Shown piece by piece: positions 35,532-45,154 of a stretch of DNA of 64,000 nucleotides. The stretch is from assembly GCA_964388955.1 (NCBI GenBank), contig CAYMCO010000023.1, positions 1 to 64,000 on the forward strand, in the 5' to 3' direction. Under the pieces are notes generated by a model. The model saw only the letters and a list, made by a program, of their open reading frames with translations. It did not search any database and was not told the origin of the DNA. The position numbers and the translations under genes are program-made. The DNA is from CAYMCO01 sp964388955. Lineage in GTDB: Bacteria; Chloroflexota; Anaerolineae; Anaerolineales; E44-bin32. The number at the start of each line of letters is the position of its first letter. The first letter of the stretch is position 1.

Positions 35532-36872
35532 ATGAGCGCAATCCAGCATAACAAATCCGACGAAATGGCAGCAGTCGGTCGTACAGTGATCCCGGCTGCC
35601 ACAATGAGCAACTGGCGTCGCGTGGTCGATTGTCACCCGATCTACCTGACACACGGCAAGGGCGGGCGCGCCTATGATGTGGACGGAAATGAGTATATCG
35701 ATTTCGCTATCGGCTATGGCCCCGCCGTGCTCGGATACAGCAATGAACATTTGCGTGAGGCGCTCCATCGGCAGCTAGACCGGTTCTACGCACCCAACGT
35801 AAACGACTTGGAAGTGAGAGCCGCCCAAATGGTGGCGGAGGTCATCCCCTCAGCGGAGCTGGTCCGTTTCGCTTGCTCGGGCACCGAGGCCGTCAGGGGA
35901 GCTCTCAGAATCGCAAGGGCGCACACCGGCCGGGATATGTATGTTCGCTTCAATGGGCATTACCACGGCGGACTGGATCACATCATGGGCGGGATCGTGC
36001 TCGATCCCGAAAACCCCATACCTGTGGAAGGAGAGCGGGAGAATGACCGATATGCGAAATATGCCAACACAAAAGGGCGCTACAGCAAGGCGTTCCGGGA
36101 ATGCTATCTGATTGAATGGAACGATTTGCCCGCGCTGGAGAGGTTGCTCCACAAACACGCCGAGGATATTGCCGCCGTCATCATGGAACCTGTGATGACC
36201 AACAACTTCGGCTGCTTCCCGGAGCCGGGGTATCTGGAAGGGGTACGGGGCCTTTGTGATGAGTTCGGCATCGTGCTCATTTTTGACGAGGTATTGACAG
36301 GTTTTCGCATCGGCCTGAGCGGCGCACAGGGGTATTTCGGGGTGACGCCGGATCTCACCACGCTCTCCAAAGCGTTGGGCGGCGGATTTCCCGTCTCGAG
36401 CGTGTGCGGCAAGCGAGAGGTCATGGATACGCTCACCCATGCAGACGCCATCCTTGGGGGTACGTTCAGCGGCCATCCACTAGCGATGGCGGCGGTCATT
36501 GCGGCCGTTGAGGAATACAAAAGGGACGACGGAGCAGTCTTCCGGCGCATCGAACAGCTAGGCAACAGGCTCCGAACAGGGTTGGGGGAAATCGCGCGCG
36601 AGCACGAGCAGAACTTGCTGCTGCAAGGCTATCCCGGCGCCATATACATCATCTTCACCGAGGAAGAGAAGATTCGCAACCATTCTGAGGGTTGTCAGGC
36701 GGCGGATATCGCCAAAGCCGCTCGCTTTGGAGAACTGCTCAAGGAGCGGGGGGTCATCACGGCCCGTCGTTTCCTGCTTTCGGCCGCGCATAGTGCGGAT
36801 GACATCGAGGAGACCTTGGAGCGTGCAAACGACAGTATGCGTACGCTGAAGGCGGAATTTGGCGGCCGATAG
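35532..36872 (+). CDS. Class III aminotransferase (glutamate-1-semialdehyde aminomutase-like)
   Basis: Second PLP class III enzyme, 446 residues. GRAYDVDGNEYIDFAIGYG, SGTEAVRGALRIARAHTGR, VLIFDEVLTGFRIGLSG (Asp252) and LTTLSKALGGGFPVSSV (Lys280) are visible. It differs clearly from the preceding gene, so it is not a recent duplicate. AGGAGG lies eight bases before the ATG at 35532. It ends 41 bp before the ThDP gene. The pair could run sequential transaminations, or one may be a mutase. Confidence 0.92.
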   Translation: MSAIQHNKSDEMAAVGRTVIPAATMSNWRRVVDCHPIYLTHGKGGRAYDVDGNEYIDFAIGYGPAVLGYSNEHLREALHRQLDRFYAPNVNDLEVRAAQMVAEVIPSAELVRFACSGTEAVRGALRIARAHTGRDMYVRFNGHYHGGLDHIMGGIVLDPENPIPVEGERENDRYAKYANTKGRYSKAFRECYLIEWNDLPALERLLHKHAEDIAAVIMEPVMTNNFGCFPEPGYLEGVRGLCDEFGIVLIFDEVLTGFRIGLSGAQGYFGVTPDLTTLSKALGGGFPVSSVCGKREVMDTLTHADAILGGTFSGHPLAMAAVIAAVEEYKRDDGAVFRRIEQLGNRLRTGLGEIAREHEQNLLLQGYPGAIYIIFTEEEKIRNHSEGCQAADIAKAARFGELLKERGVITARRFLLSAAHSADDIEETLERANDSMRTLKAEFGGR

Positions 36873-36913
36873 GCCGGCCGTCCACGAGGAGATCCAATCT
36901 TGGAGAAGATCAA

Positions 36914-38590
36914 ATGACGAAGGTCAGCGGAGGCAGGTTGTTCGCCAAGGCTCTCAAGCGGGAAGGCGTGGAGCAGATCTTTTCTCTCTCGGGTGGGCAC
37001 ATCATGCCCATCTACTACGGCTGCCGGGATGAAGGCATCGATGTGATCGACGTCCGGCACGAGGCGTCTGCGGTGTTCGCCGCGGATGCCTACGCCCGCG
37101 TCACGGGGAAACCCGGGGTGGCGGTCACAACCGCCGGACCTGGCGTCGCCAACACATGCTCGGCGATGGCCGAAGCGCTGTATCACGGTACGCCCTTGAT
37201 TCACATTGCAGGGGCAGCCCATCTATCCCGCGCCGACAGCGGGGAGGAGCAGGATATCGACTCCCTGAAACTGATGGGCGCGGTGTCAAAATGGGCCCGC
37301 CGAATATCACACACGAACCGAGTCCCCGAATATGTCGCCATGGCATTTCGCCAGGCGCTGGCACCCACCCAGGGGCCTGCTTTCCTCGAATTGGGGCGCG
37401 ATTTGATGTTTGGGGAGGTGGCGATGGCGGACGTGCCCTTTCCCAGGGCCTACCGGACGGAGGCTGAAGCCTGCGGCGATCCGGAGCTGGTGGAGGCCGC
37501 AGCGGATATGTTGATCGCCGCGGATCGTCCGGTCATGATGATTGGGTTTGGGGCTCGCTTCAGTTCCGCGCATATGGAATCGGTCTCCGAGCTGGCGCAT
37601 CACCTGCAAATCCCCGTCTCCGTGCACACAACATGCAAGGGCCTGTTCGCAGATGAGAGCGAGGATCCACTTTTCCGCATGGCGGGTGCCCAAGCGGAAG
37701 CGGATGTGGCGCTCATGCTGCATGTTGAGAACGACTTCACAGTTGGAAAGAGCCTGCCACCATTCTTTGCCCAAGATGTAAGGCTGATCCAAGTCAACCC
37801 CGACGCCTCAAAGATCGGATACAACGCGCCCGCGGCGATCGGGATCGTCGGAGGCGCGGGCCCTGTCGCTCATCAAATCCTTGAAGCGGTCCGCGCCCGA
37901 ATCGGCTCACGTGAGCCAAGCGAGTGGCTGCAGAGGGCAAAGGGTGTGGTCGCAAGAGTGGAGCGCCCCTTCACCGAGGCATATGCCAGCGATGAAAAGC
38001 CCATGAATCCGGGCCGCTGCGCCTATGAGGTCAGCCGCTTCCTGAATGCGGAAGGCGAGGATTGGACGGTGGTCTGCGATGGGGGTGATGCGGGAGTCTG
38101 GATGCGCCGCGCAGCGATCGCCCGGCGTCCGGGCCAGATCATCACCATGGGTCCACACGGCACGCTGGGATGCGGCCCGGGATTCGCGCTCGGGGCATGG
38201 GCTGCGAACCGCAAGCCGGTTCTGTATTACACGGGCGATGGAAGCTTCGGCTTCTATCCAATGGAGTTTGACACATTCTGCCGTTTCGGGGTCCCGGTGG
38301 TCTGCGTTATCTCGAACGATTCGGCCTGGGGAATGATCAAATATGGGCAGCAGTTGCACCATCCGGATCGCCTCAAGCCAGGGCTTGTCGGATTGGATTT
38401 GTATCCAATGCGCGCGTATGAAAAGATGGTTGCCGTCTGGGATGGGCATGGAGAGAGCATCACCAGAGCGGAGGATATCGCCCCCGCCATACATCGTGGT
38501 TATGCCTCGGGGAAACCATCTATCATCAACGTTGAGGTCAATCGGGTGACCGCCAGCCCGGCCACTCGAGGGTTGGTGTCCTTCGAATAA
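36914..38590 (+). CDS. Thiamine-diphosphate-dependent enzyme (acetolactate synthase / 2-hydroxyacyl-CoA lyase-like)
   Basis: Three-domain ThDP enzyme of 558 residues. The catalytic glutamate is in DVRHEASAVFAADAYAR (Glu50), the Pyr-domain block AGPGVANTCSAMAEA follows, and the cofactor-binding GDGSFGFYPMEFDTF runs to ISNDSAWG in the C-terminal domain. GHIMPIYYGCRDEG resembles the acetolactate-synthase and oxalyl-CoA decarboxylase groups. GGAG precedes the ATG by eight bases. As the last gene after two aminotransferases, it may decarboxylate or condense the resulting 2-oxo acid. No small regulatory subunit is adjacent, so biosynthetic acetolactate synthase is unlikely. Confidence 0.9.
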   Translation: MTKVSGGRLFAKALKREGVEQIFSLSGGHIMPIYYGCRDEGIDVIDVRHEASAVFAADAYARVTGKPGVAVTTAGPGVANTCSAMAEALYHGTPLIHIAGAAHLSRADSGEEQDIDSLKLMGAVSKWARRISHTNRVPEYVAMAFRQALAPTQGPAFLELGRDLMFGEVAMADVPFPRAYRTEAEACGDPELVEAAADMLIAADRPVMMIGFGARFSSAHMESVSELAHHLQIPVSVHTTCKGLFADESEDPLFRMAGAQAEADVALMLHVENDFTVGKSLPPFFAQDVRLIQVNPDASKIGYNAPAAIGIVGGAGPVAHQILEAVRARIGSREPSEWLQRAKGVVARVERPFTEAYASDEKPMNPGRCAYEVSRFLNAEGEDWTVVCDGGDAGVWMRRAAIARRPGQIITMGPHGTLGCGPGFALGAWAANRKPVLYYTGDGSFGFYPMEFDTFCRFGVPVVCVISNDSAWGMIKYGQQLHHPDRLKPGLVGLDLYPMRAYEKMVAVWDGHGESITRAEDIAPAIHRGYASGKPSIINVEVNRVTASPATRGLVSFE

Positions 38591-39056
38591 AGAAGGCGAT
38601 CGACGATTCGACTATCGCGCCTGGGAGCTGGGGCCTGTTTCGCCGGCTGCAAATAGAGGGCTGGTGGGAATTAGCTGCGTGATCCCAACCGGCCCTTGCA
38701 GCAAGGACAAACCCCGATTGGCCGACGGCTGGTCCCTGGAAACCGCCTCAGGCCTGATCTGGGGATGGTCTCGACGCCGGTCTGGGAGGGCCCGAGGGTT
38801 GAACGCGACCGGTCAGAACGCATGTACACCAGGGTGGTGATAGGGGCAATCCCAATGCCGGGCTCGTAGCTTGGACCTCCTGGGCCTGGACTGGCATCGG
38901 TCGTCCGCCGGCCAACGGCAGGCCGATCTCCTCTCGTCTGTGGTGATATCTGCATCGAAACGCCTGTTGTAGAATGGCATTGATAGCCGATAGATGCCGG
39001 CCTGCCAAAGGACGTCAGGCCGAGCGTGGATTGCGCTGGGGAAAGAGGGCCCACGG
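38591..39056. other. 466-bp gap between the ThDP and MalT-like genes
   Basis: No supported gene and no clear terminator. The upstream part of the open frame from 38994 belongs here if the regulator starts at the GTG at 39057. Confidence 0.45.
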
Positions 39057-41669
39057 GTGGAATCCGGATCCCTCCTGAGGACAAAGCTATATGCACCTGT
39101 TCCTCGGCCGGAGCTGGTCGAGCGAAAACGTCTGCTGAGGAAGCTCAACGCAGGTCTAAGCGGAAGGTCCGGCTTTGAGCGGAAGCTTACGCTGATCGCC
39201 GCGCCGGCTGGTTATGGGAAGACCACGCTGGCCTGCCAATGGCTTGAGAGTGCGAGAGCACCGGCTGCATGGTTGTCCCTCGAAGCGGAAGATAACGATC
39301 CGATTCGTTTCATCCGCTACCTTATTGCGGCCCTCCGAACCGTGCTCCCTGATCTTGGAAGGGATGCACAAGCGATGCTGGACGCCCCACGGAAACCATC
39401 TGATGAGATTCTGATGACTGAGCTGGTCAACGACCTGGGTCTGAATGCTGATCCGCTCATCCTGGTGCTTGACGATTACCACGCCATCCGGACGCCCACC
39501 ATCCACCAGCAGATCGCCTTTCTCCTCGAACACCAACCGCCCTCACTCCATTTGGTGCTCATGACCAGAGAGGATCCACTGCTGCCCATCTCGCAGCTGC
39601 GAGCCGGCGGGGAACTGCTGGAGATCCGCCAGAGAGAGTTGCGATTCACATCGAATGAAATCGCAGCTTTCCTGGAGCGTATCACGGCCTCGCAGCTCTC
39701 CGCGGACGACATGGCTGCGTTGGAGCGCCGAACAGAGGGCTGGATCGCCGGGCTGCAGTTGGCGGCGCTCTCGATGCAGGGGCGCGAGGACCTGAAAGGT
39801 TTTGTACAGGCATTCAGCGGGTCCAACCGGTTCATTCTAGACTACTTGATGGAGGAAGTTTTCCAGGGCCAGTCTCCCGAAGTGCGGCAGTTCCTGCTCA
39901 GAACTTCTATCCTCGAGCGATTGTGCGGCCCCCTATGTGACGCAGTAGCCGGGGCAACCGGAAGCCAGGCTCTGCTGGAGAGACTGGACCAGGCGAACTT
40001 GTTCATCGTCGCGCTAGATCAATCGCGCGAATGGTATCGCTACCATCGGCTCTTTGGCGAACTGCTTCGCAATCGACTCAAAGCGGCAGGGAAACCCGAG
40101 GGGACGTCGCTGCACCATGACGCCAGCCTGTGGTTTGAATCTGAAGGCCTCCTTCCGGAAGCGATTCACCATGCCTTCACAGCGGAGGATTGGGTGCGTG
40201 CCTCCACACTCATCGGTCGCGCGGCCGATGACCACCTGAAACGCGGCGAATTGGTCACGTTGCTTGACTGGTGTCGAAGAATTCCCGAACAACTCGCACG
40301 AACGCAGTTGGATTTCGGGCTCTCCTACGCCTGGGCTTTGCTTCTTGCGGGGCAATTCGAGCAGGCAGAGGATCTTCTGGGACATTTCGAGAAGCAGACG
40401 AAATCCGATAAGACCTTCCTGGGGCAGGTTGCCACGGCCCAAGCCTATGCAGCACGAGCAAGAGGTCAAACACAGCAAGTCATCGATAGATCGCAGCGGG
40501 CGCTGGATCTCCTTCCGGAGGGTGAGCTCGTCTCGCGCTCGACACTGATGTTGAACCTGGGTCTGGTGTATTGGCACGAAGGCAAGTTGCGTGAGGCTGC
40601 GCCGATCTTGAAGGAAGCACAGAAGATGGCCGCCATGGCCCAAAACCACCAGGTCGACCTGACGGCGCAGATCTTTCTTGCGCGCACGAAGGCATCACAA
40701 GGGGCGTTGAGGCAGGCCGAGGAGATGCTCCGAAAGACGCTTCAAATCGGGGGGGAGATCCCGATTCTCGTGCTCCTGCACTACGATCTTTGCTGCATCT
40801 ATTACGAGTGGAATGAATTGGGGAAGGCGTGGGAACAGTTGGATACCGGCATGGGAATGTGCGTTCGTGCCGGCAATCTGGAATTTCAAAATGCCGGTCA
40901 CATGCTCAAAGCATATATCTTCCTGGCGCAGGGAAATGCGCTCGGCGCGCTATCAGAAGTCGAGACATCGCATGCACTCTCCCGCGAGTTTGGCCCTGCG
41001 GCAAGAGCGCGCAGCATGGCGTGCCACGCCCAGATCGCATTGGAGATGGGCGACGTCGAGACTGCTGAGCACTGGATCAGTCAGATGGAAGAGAATGTGG
41101 ATGCGCACTCATTCTACCGTTTCATCGGGTTGGCGCCTGCCCGTTTGCTGCTGGCCAAAGCGGAGCATGCGAGGGCACGCGAAATGCTGGCAGAACGGCT
41201 GAGAACGGCAAAGCGGGCGGGTTGGGGATACGCAACGGTCCCGATTCGTGCCATGCAGGCGCTGGCAGCAGAGACCGAGGGGGAGGCGCTGGATATCCTG
41301 AAAGAAGGCCTTTCCATTTCCCGGCCAGACGACTACATCCGTTCCTATGTAGATTGTGGCCCTGATCTGGTGCCGATGTTGAAGGAAGCGGCCTTCCGCG
41401 GGATCATGCCCGGGTACGTCGGGCGGATCTTGGATGCATATGATCCCAGGCGAAAGGTGACCGCTCTTCCGCTGGTGGAGCCGCTTAGCGAGCGGGAGAT
41501 GGAAGTGCTCAGGCTGCTCACCGCAGGGCTATCCAATCGTGAAATCTCCGAGAAGCTGGTGATTAGCATAGGAACGGCCAAGACCCATGTCCACAATATC
41601 TGTGGAAAACTAGGTGTCCGAACTCGCACCCAAGCGGCCATGAGGGCTAGAGAGTTGAACATGGTTTGA
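39057..41669 (+). CDS. LuxR-family transcriptional regulator, MalT/LAL type
   Basis: Large ATP-dependent activator of 870 residues. It starts with the MalT-like LLRTKLYAPVPRPELVERKRL. Walker A is APAGYGKTTLA, Walker B-like LILVLDDYHAI, then LLRTSILERLCGPLCDAV and a tetratricopeptide-like helical region of about 400 residues. The C-terminal LuxR HTH is SEREMEVLRLLTAGLSNREI and VISIGTAKTHVHNICGKL. A GTG at 39057 with GAAAGAGG upstream is the preferred start; the frame is open from 38994. Such regulators need an inducer bound to the TPR domain. Its target here may be the following membrane-protein genes or distant ones. Confidence 0.94.
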   Translation: MESGSLLRTKLYAPVPRPELVERKRLLRKLNAGLSGRSGFERKLTLIAAPAGYGKTTLACQWLESARAPAAWLSLEAEDNDPIRFIRYLIAALRTVLPDLGRDAQAMLDAPRKPSDEILMTELVNDLGLNADPLILVLDDYHAIRTPTIHQQIAFLLEHQPPSLHLVLMTREDPLLPISQLRAGGELLEIRQRELRFTSNEIAAFLERITASQLSADDMAALERRTEGWIAGLQLAALSMQGREDLKGFVQAFSGSNRFILDYLMEEVFQGQSPEVRQFLLRTSILERLCGPLCDAVAGATGSQALLERLDQANLFIVALDQSREWYRYHRLFGELLRNRLKAAGKPEGTSLHHDASLWFESEGLLPEAIHHAFTAEDWVRASTLIGRAADDHLKRGELVTLLDWCRRIPEQLARTQLDFGLSYAWALLLAGQFEQAEDLLGHFEKQTKSDKTFLGQVATAQAYAARARGQTQQVIDRSQRALDLLPEGELVSRSTLMLNLGLVYWHEGKLREAAPILKEAQKMAAMAQNHQVDLTAQIFLARTKASQGALRQAEEMLRKTLQIGGEIPILVLLHYDLCCIYYEWNELGKAWEQLDTGMGMCVRAGNLEFQNAGHMLKAYIFLAQGNALGALSEVETSHALSREFGPAARARSMACHAQIALEMGDVETAEHWISQMEENVDAHSFYRFIGLAPARLLLAKAEHARAREMLAERLRTAKRAGWGYATVPIRAMQALAAETEGEALDILKEGLSISRPDDYIRSYVDCGPDLVPMLKEAAFRGIMPGYVGRILDAYDPRRKVTALPLVEPLSEREMEVLRLLTAGLSNREISEKLVISIGTAKTHVHNICGKLGVRTRTQAAMRARELNMV

Positions 41670-41861
41670 GATAATCATGATTGCTCCCTCTTGTGCCCTT
41701 TGCAGGGCTCCAAAGGCCCATCGATAAACCCTCTGAATAAACCCCCCACAAGACGCAAATCCATAGTTCGATAGATGCCATCTCCCTTCCGGTTGCGTAC
41801 ACTGAATTCGCAGCATTTCTGATCGTTCATGAGATGAGTGACGTGAATGCGGAGGATTGGG

Positions 41862-43394
41862 ATGGATCAAAAGAGGATTGTTCACCCTGTCGAAGACCGA
41901 TGGTCTTATCTATGGCTGGCCCTTGGGAGCGTGTTGACCTTGTTCTCCACCGGACAATGGACGATCCCCTTGATGACTTGGCTGGGTTCGATATTCGTCC
42001 TGCGATTCATGCGTTCCCAGCCGGTCCTGAGAGGGTACGTGCTGGTCTGGTTGACCAACTTCATCGTGGTTAGTATCGCCTGGTGGCCCATTCTGGGTTA
42101 TGGGTCCACGCTGCCGGTCTTTCTGATCACGATGGCGATCTCTACTCTGTTCATAGGTGCATTGCCGTTCCTGCTGGATCGGCTGATGGTGCCCTTGCTC
42201 ACAGGAATAGCGTCGACGTTGGTCTATCCTCTTGCTGCGACAGCACTGGAATTTCTGACCATTTCAGCGAATCCGATGGGCAGCATCGGCGCGCAGGCCT
42301 ACACCCAGTACAACAGCCTGGTCTTGATGCAGTTGGTTTCTATCACCGGGATGTGGGGAATCACCTTCTTGATCGCGTGGTTTGCTTCGATCCTGAATTA
42401 CGCATGGGAACGATCCTTCGCGTGGCCGCAGATTCGGGGGGCTGTCTCCTTGTATTCTGGGATCATGGTGCTCGTACTGGCATATGGCAATATCCGTCTG
42501 GCATTCCCGAAACAACAGCCCGGCACGCTCAGGGTTCACGGCCTCATCGCCGTGGATGGTAGGGAGATGCTGCCTGTGCTCAAGCAGGCTCAGCAAGAGA
42601 ATTGGGAAGCCTATCGTCAGAAATCCGCTGAGATTCAACAGCTCTATTTCGATGGGACATTGCAGCAAGCGCGGCAGGGCGCTCAACTGGTCCTCTGGCC
42701 CGAGAATGCCGTCTGGCTGGCCGCTGAGGATGAGGCAGCCCTTCTGTCCCAAGCCGGGAAAATAGCGCAGGATCAAGCGGTCTACCTGGGGCTAGGTTAT
42801 GCCGTTGAGTATCCGGATGATACACCGTACGAGAACAAGCTCGTTGTTCTGGACCCGCAGGGCAAGATCGTCTTGGAACACCTCAAATTTGGGGGGCAGG
42901 CGATCGAAGGGTTCCACTCCGGCGACGGGATCCTGCGGCCGATCGCAACTCCCTATGGCACACTGTCAGGCATCATCTGCTGGGATGCTTTCTTCCACAA
43001 GCCCGTACTCCAGGCCGGTCGCAATGGGACCGATATTCTGCTGACGACCAGTCTTGAATTCCGCGAGATCGTGCCGATGCACGCACAAATCACCACCTTC
43101 CGATCGATCGAAAACGGAGTTTCACTGGTGCGTGTGGCGGACAATGGGATTTCCTTTGCCACGGATCCATATGGGCGGAACGTCGCCTGGGTCGATTTCT
43201 TCACGACGAGCGAGCGTGTGATGGTGGCGCAAGTGCCGGCCTTTCACGTCACCACGGTCTACTCGATCATCGGCGACCTCTTCGGCTGGGTTGCGGTGGC
43301 AGGTCTCTTGGGCCTTGCTGTCTGGTCCCTGTTCCGATATCGACGGGCTGCAAAGGCGGCAGGCGCAGACGAGCGGCAGAAGGAGCGGGCGTAG
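41862..43394 (+). CDS. Apolipoprotein N-acyltransferase-like membrane nitrilase
   Basis: Membrane acyltransferase of the Lnt type, 510 residues. The N-terminal 215 residues contain several hydrophobic helices. The C-terminal carbon-nitrogen hydrolase domain has the Glu-Lys-Cys triad: Glu281 in LVLWPENAVW, Lys342 in HLKFGGQ and Cys373 in SGIICWDAFF. A final hydrophobic helix and a basic tail follow. GGAGG stands seven bases before the ATG at 41862, five codons inside the open frame. In a lineage rich in lipoproteins, N-acylation of lipoproteins is plausible, but Lnt-like proteins with other acceptors exist. Confidence 0.87.
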   Translation: MDQKRIVHPVEDRWSYLWLALGSVLTLFSTGQWTIPLMTWLGSIFVLRFMRSQPVLRGYVLVWLTNFIVVSIAWWPILGYGSTLPVFLITMAISTLFIGALPFLLDRLMVPLLTGIASTLVYPLAATALEFLTISANPMGSIGAQAYTQYNSLVLMQLVSITGMWGITFLIAWFASILNYAWERSFAWPQIRGAVSLYSGIMVLVLAYGNIRLAFPKQQPGTLRVHGLIAVDGREMLPVLKQAQQENWEAYRQKSAEIQQLYFDGTLQQARQGAQLVLWPENAVWLAAEDEAALLSQAGKIAQDQAVYLGLGYAVEYPDDTPYENKLVVLDPQGKIVLEHLKFGGQAIEGFHSGDGILRPIATPYGTLSGIICWDAFFHKPVLQAGRNGTDILLTTSLEFREIVPMHAQITTFRSIENGVSLVRVADNGISFATDPYGRNVAWVDFFTTSERVMVAQVPAFHVTTVYSIIGDLFGWVAVAGLLGLAVWSLFRYRRAAKAAGADERQKERA

Positions 43395-43452
43395 TCTGTG
43401 CTGCAGAGGGAAATTGGCAACATCGACCTGCACTCAGAGAAGGAGAAGGAAC

Positions 43453-44346
43453 ATGTCAACGGCTACCCGAGCCTCGGAGAACTTGCTCCTCAGATTTTCC
43501 CTCGAGAATCCCATAATCACAGGCTTGGCGCTGATGGTCGTTGCTCTAGGGTTCAAGTTCATTGACCATTTTGTGCTACGGTTGGACGAGCGGTTAGGTG
43601 AGATCATCCTTTCCAAATCGCTGGGATTCCTTTTGGTCGTTGCGTTCCTCTGGCTTGCTGGACGAAGCCTGCGCGATATTGGACTGAGATCACGATTCCT
43701 GGGTCGCAGTGCTTCGATCGCTGTGATCGCCACTGTGCTTGCCTTTGCAGTAGGGTACGCGGTCGAGTATTTGATCCAGGCGGTTGATGCAGCGCGGCCG
43801 GCGTTGCTTTTCGATGCGATAGACAGCAAGGCAGGCGTATCCGGGGGCATTCTCTTTGGGATCTGGTTGCTCCTGGGCAACTTCATCAACTCTTTCATGG
43901 AAGAGGGACTCTTTCGGGGAGTCATGATTCGCCTATTCCGGGTGAAGCTGTCCTTCTGGCGCGCCAACCTGCTGCAAGCCCTTTTGTTCGGCATCTGGCA
44001 CCTTCCATGGGTCCTAAAGTATATCCAGCTCGGTACGATCACATCTTCTGGCGAGATCATGTTCTCGGCGTTCTCGAATTCTGTGCCCCAATTCATCATG
44101 GGTATCGTCTGGGGGTATCTCTTCTTGAAGACGGGGAATCTGTGGGCTCCCTGGATCGCACATGTGTTGGCGAACTCGATCGGGAACTTGATCCACATCA
44201 CATCGCTGAATGGATTGGATCCCGGATTTGAAATCAGGATGGTCACGTATACCGTAGCAATCGCGTTGGCAATGTTATTGGTGCGATATGTGGCGCAGAG
44301 GGCCCACATGCCCGAGCCCAAACCTTGGGGCTCTTGGTCCGGCTGA
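43453..44346 (+). CDS. CPBP-family intramembrane metalloprotease
   Basis: Polytopic protein of 297 residues of the CAAX-protease/bacteriocin-processing (CPBP, Abi) family. The three motifs are present: Glu150-Glu151-x3-Arg155 in MEEGLFRG, His183 in FGIWHLPW, and His237-x3-Asn241 in HVLANSIGN. The ATG at 43453 follows AAGGAGAAGG. It starts 58 bp after the Lnt-like gene and probably shares its transcript. Such proteases process small peptides or membrane proteins; the substrate is unknown. Confidence 0.92.
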   Translation: MSTATRASENLLLRFSLENPIITGLALMVVALGFKFIDHFVLRLDERLGEIILSKSLGFLLVVAFLWLAGRSLRDIGLRSRFLGRSASIAVIATVLAFAVGYAVEYLIQAVDAARPALLFDAIDSKAGVSGGILFGIWLLLGNFINSFMEEGLFRGVMIRLFRVKLSFWRANLLQALLFGIWHLPWVLKYIQLGTITSSGEIMFSAFSNSVPQFIMGIVWGYLFLKTGNLWAPWIAHVLANSIGNLIHITSLNGLDPGFEIRMVTYTVAIALAMLLVRYVAQRAHMPEPKPWGSWSG

Positions 44347-44690
44347 TAGGTTGTGGATGAATCACTCTGACAAGAATTGCCGGATGCCCGACGATCTCTG
44401 CGTGCCGTCAAGCGAAGTGGGTGATCGTTGGTCCCGGCAGGCAATGGATGGTGTTGAACCCGTCATACGACCGGCGAATTGGTGATCCAAACGGCTTGGC
44501 AGCCCCGGCCTTTGGGGGGAAACAATCAACTCGAGCCTGGGAAACTGGTCAGATCGGCCGAATCTCAGGCCCGGATCGTCCGCTGCATCCTTCGGCATTG
44601 CGCTGAGAGGGGCCTGAAGCAATCCGAAGCCGCAGGAAGCCGAGGGAAGAGTGTCTTCAGCAAAACGCAGAAGATGCCTCGGCAGGAGCG
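44347..44690. other. 344-bp gap without a supported gene
   Basis: No family motif in any frame and no strong palindrome. A Shine-Dalgarno-like AGGAG at 44684-44688 belongs to the next small gene. Confidence 0.5.
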
Positions 44691-44933
44691 ATGATCCCAA
44701 TAGGCGCCGACATGCTCCGTGTAGAAGTGGTTCTCAAGGGCCATATAGATCCCAAATGGGAAGAGTCCTTCGAGGGATTGAAACTTGTCACGAAGGACGA
44801 AAACGTGTCATCATTCGTCGGCGAAGTGCCGGACATGACCGCGCTCTATGGCGTTCTCGGCAAGCTCAGGGACCTCGGGCTGACACTCGTCTCCGTTCGG
44901 ACTTCTGAGGAGCATGGCGATCGGTCTGAGTGA
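44691..44933 (+). CDS. Small conserved protein of unknown function
   Basis: An 80-residue soluble protein. From the second ATG (44712) it reads MLRVEVVLKGHIDPKWEESF, then VPDMTALYGVLGKLRDLGL and TLVSVRT. I recognise this pattern (KGHLDxRWxxWFDGL and DQAALHGLLxKIRDLGLPLLSV) from small hypothetical proteins frequent in Actinobacteria and Chloroflexota. No function is known to me. The first ATG at 44691 has AGGAG only two bases before it, so either start is possible. Confidence 0.75.
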   Translation: MIPIGADMLRVEVVLKGHIDPKWEESFEGLKLVTKDENVSSFVGEVPDMTALYGVLGKLRDLGLTLVSVRTSEEHGDRSE

Positions 44934-45154
44934 TTGGCGGCATGCTGTGGCGGCTCGTTGTTTCTCATTCCATTGAGATCTGCTTCCCCGGCCGCGATCG
45001 GTATCTCGTCCGTGGCCGGCGGTCTTAGGACTAGCGGGCGATAAGTAACTGCTCTCTGCGTCTGCAGTTGCTTGGGCCGCAGTCTCCCCGCCGAACCTGG
45101 CTGCCTCTCATCATGAATACCTTGGTAGGAAGAGCCTTGCCCCTCAGACCTTTA

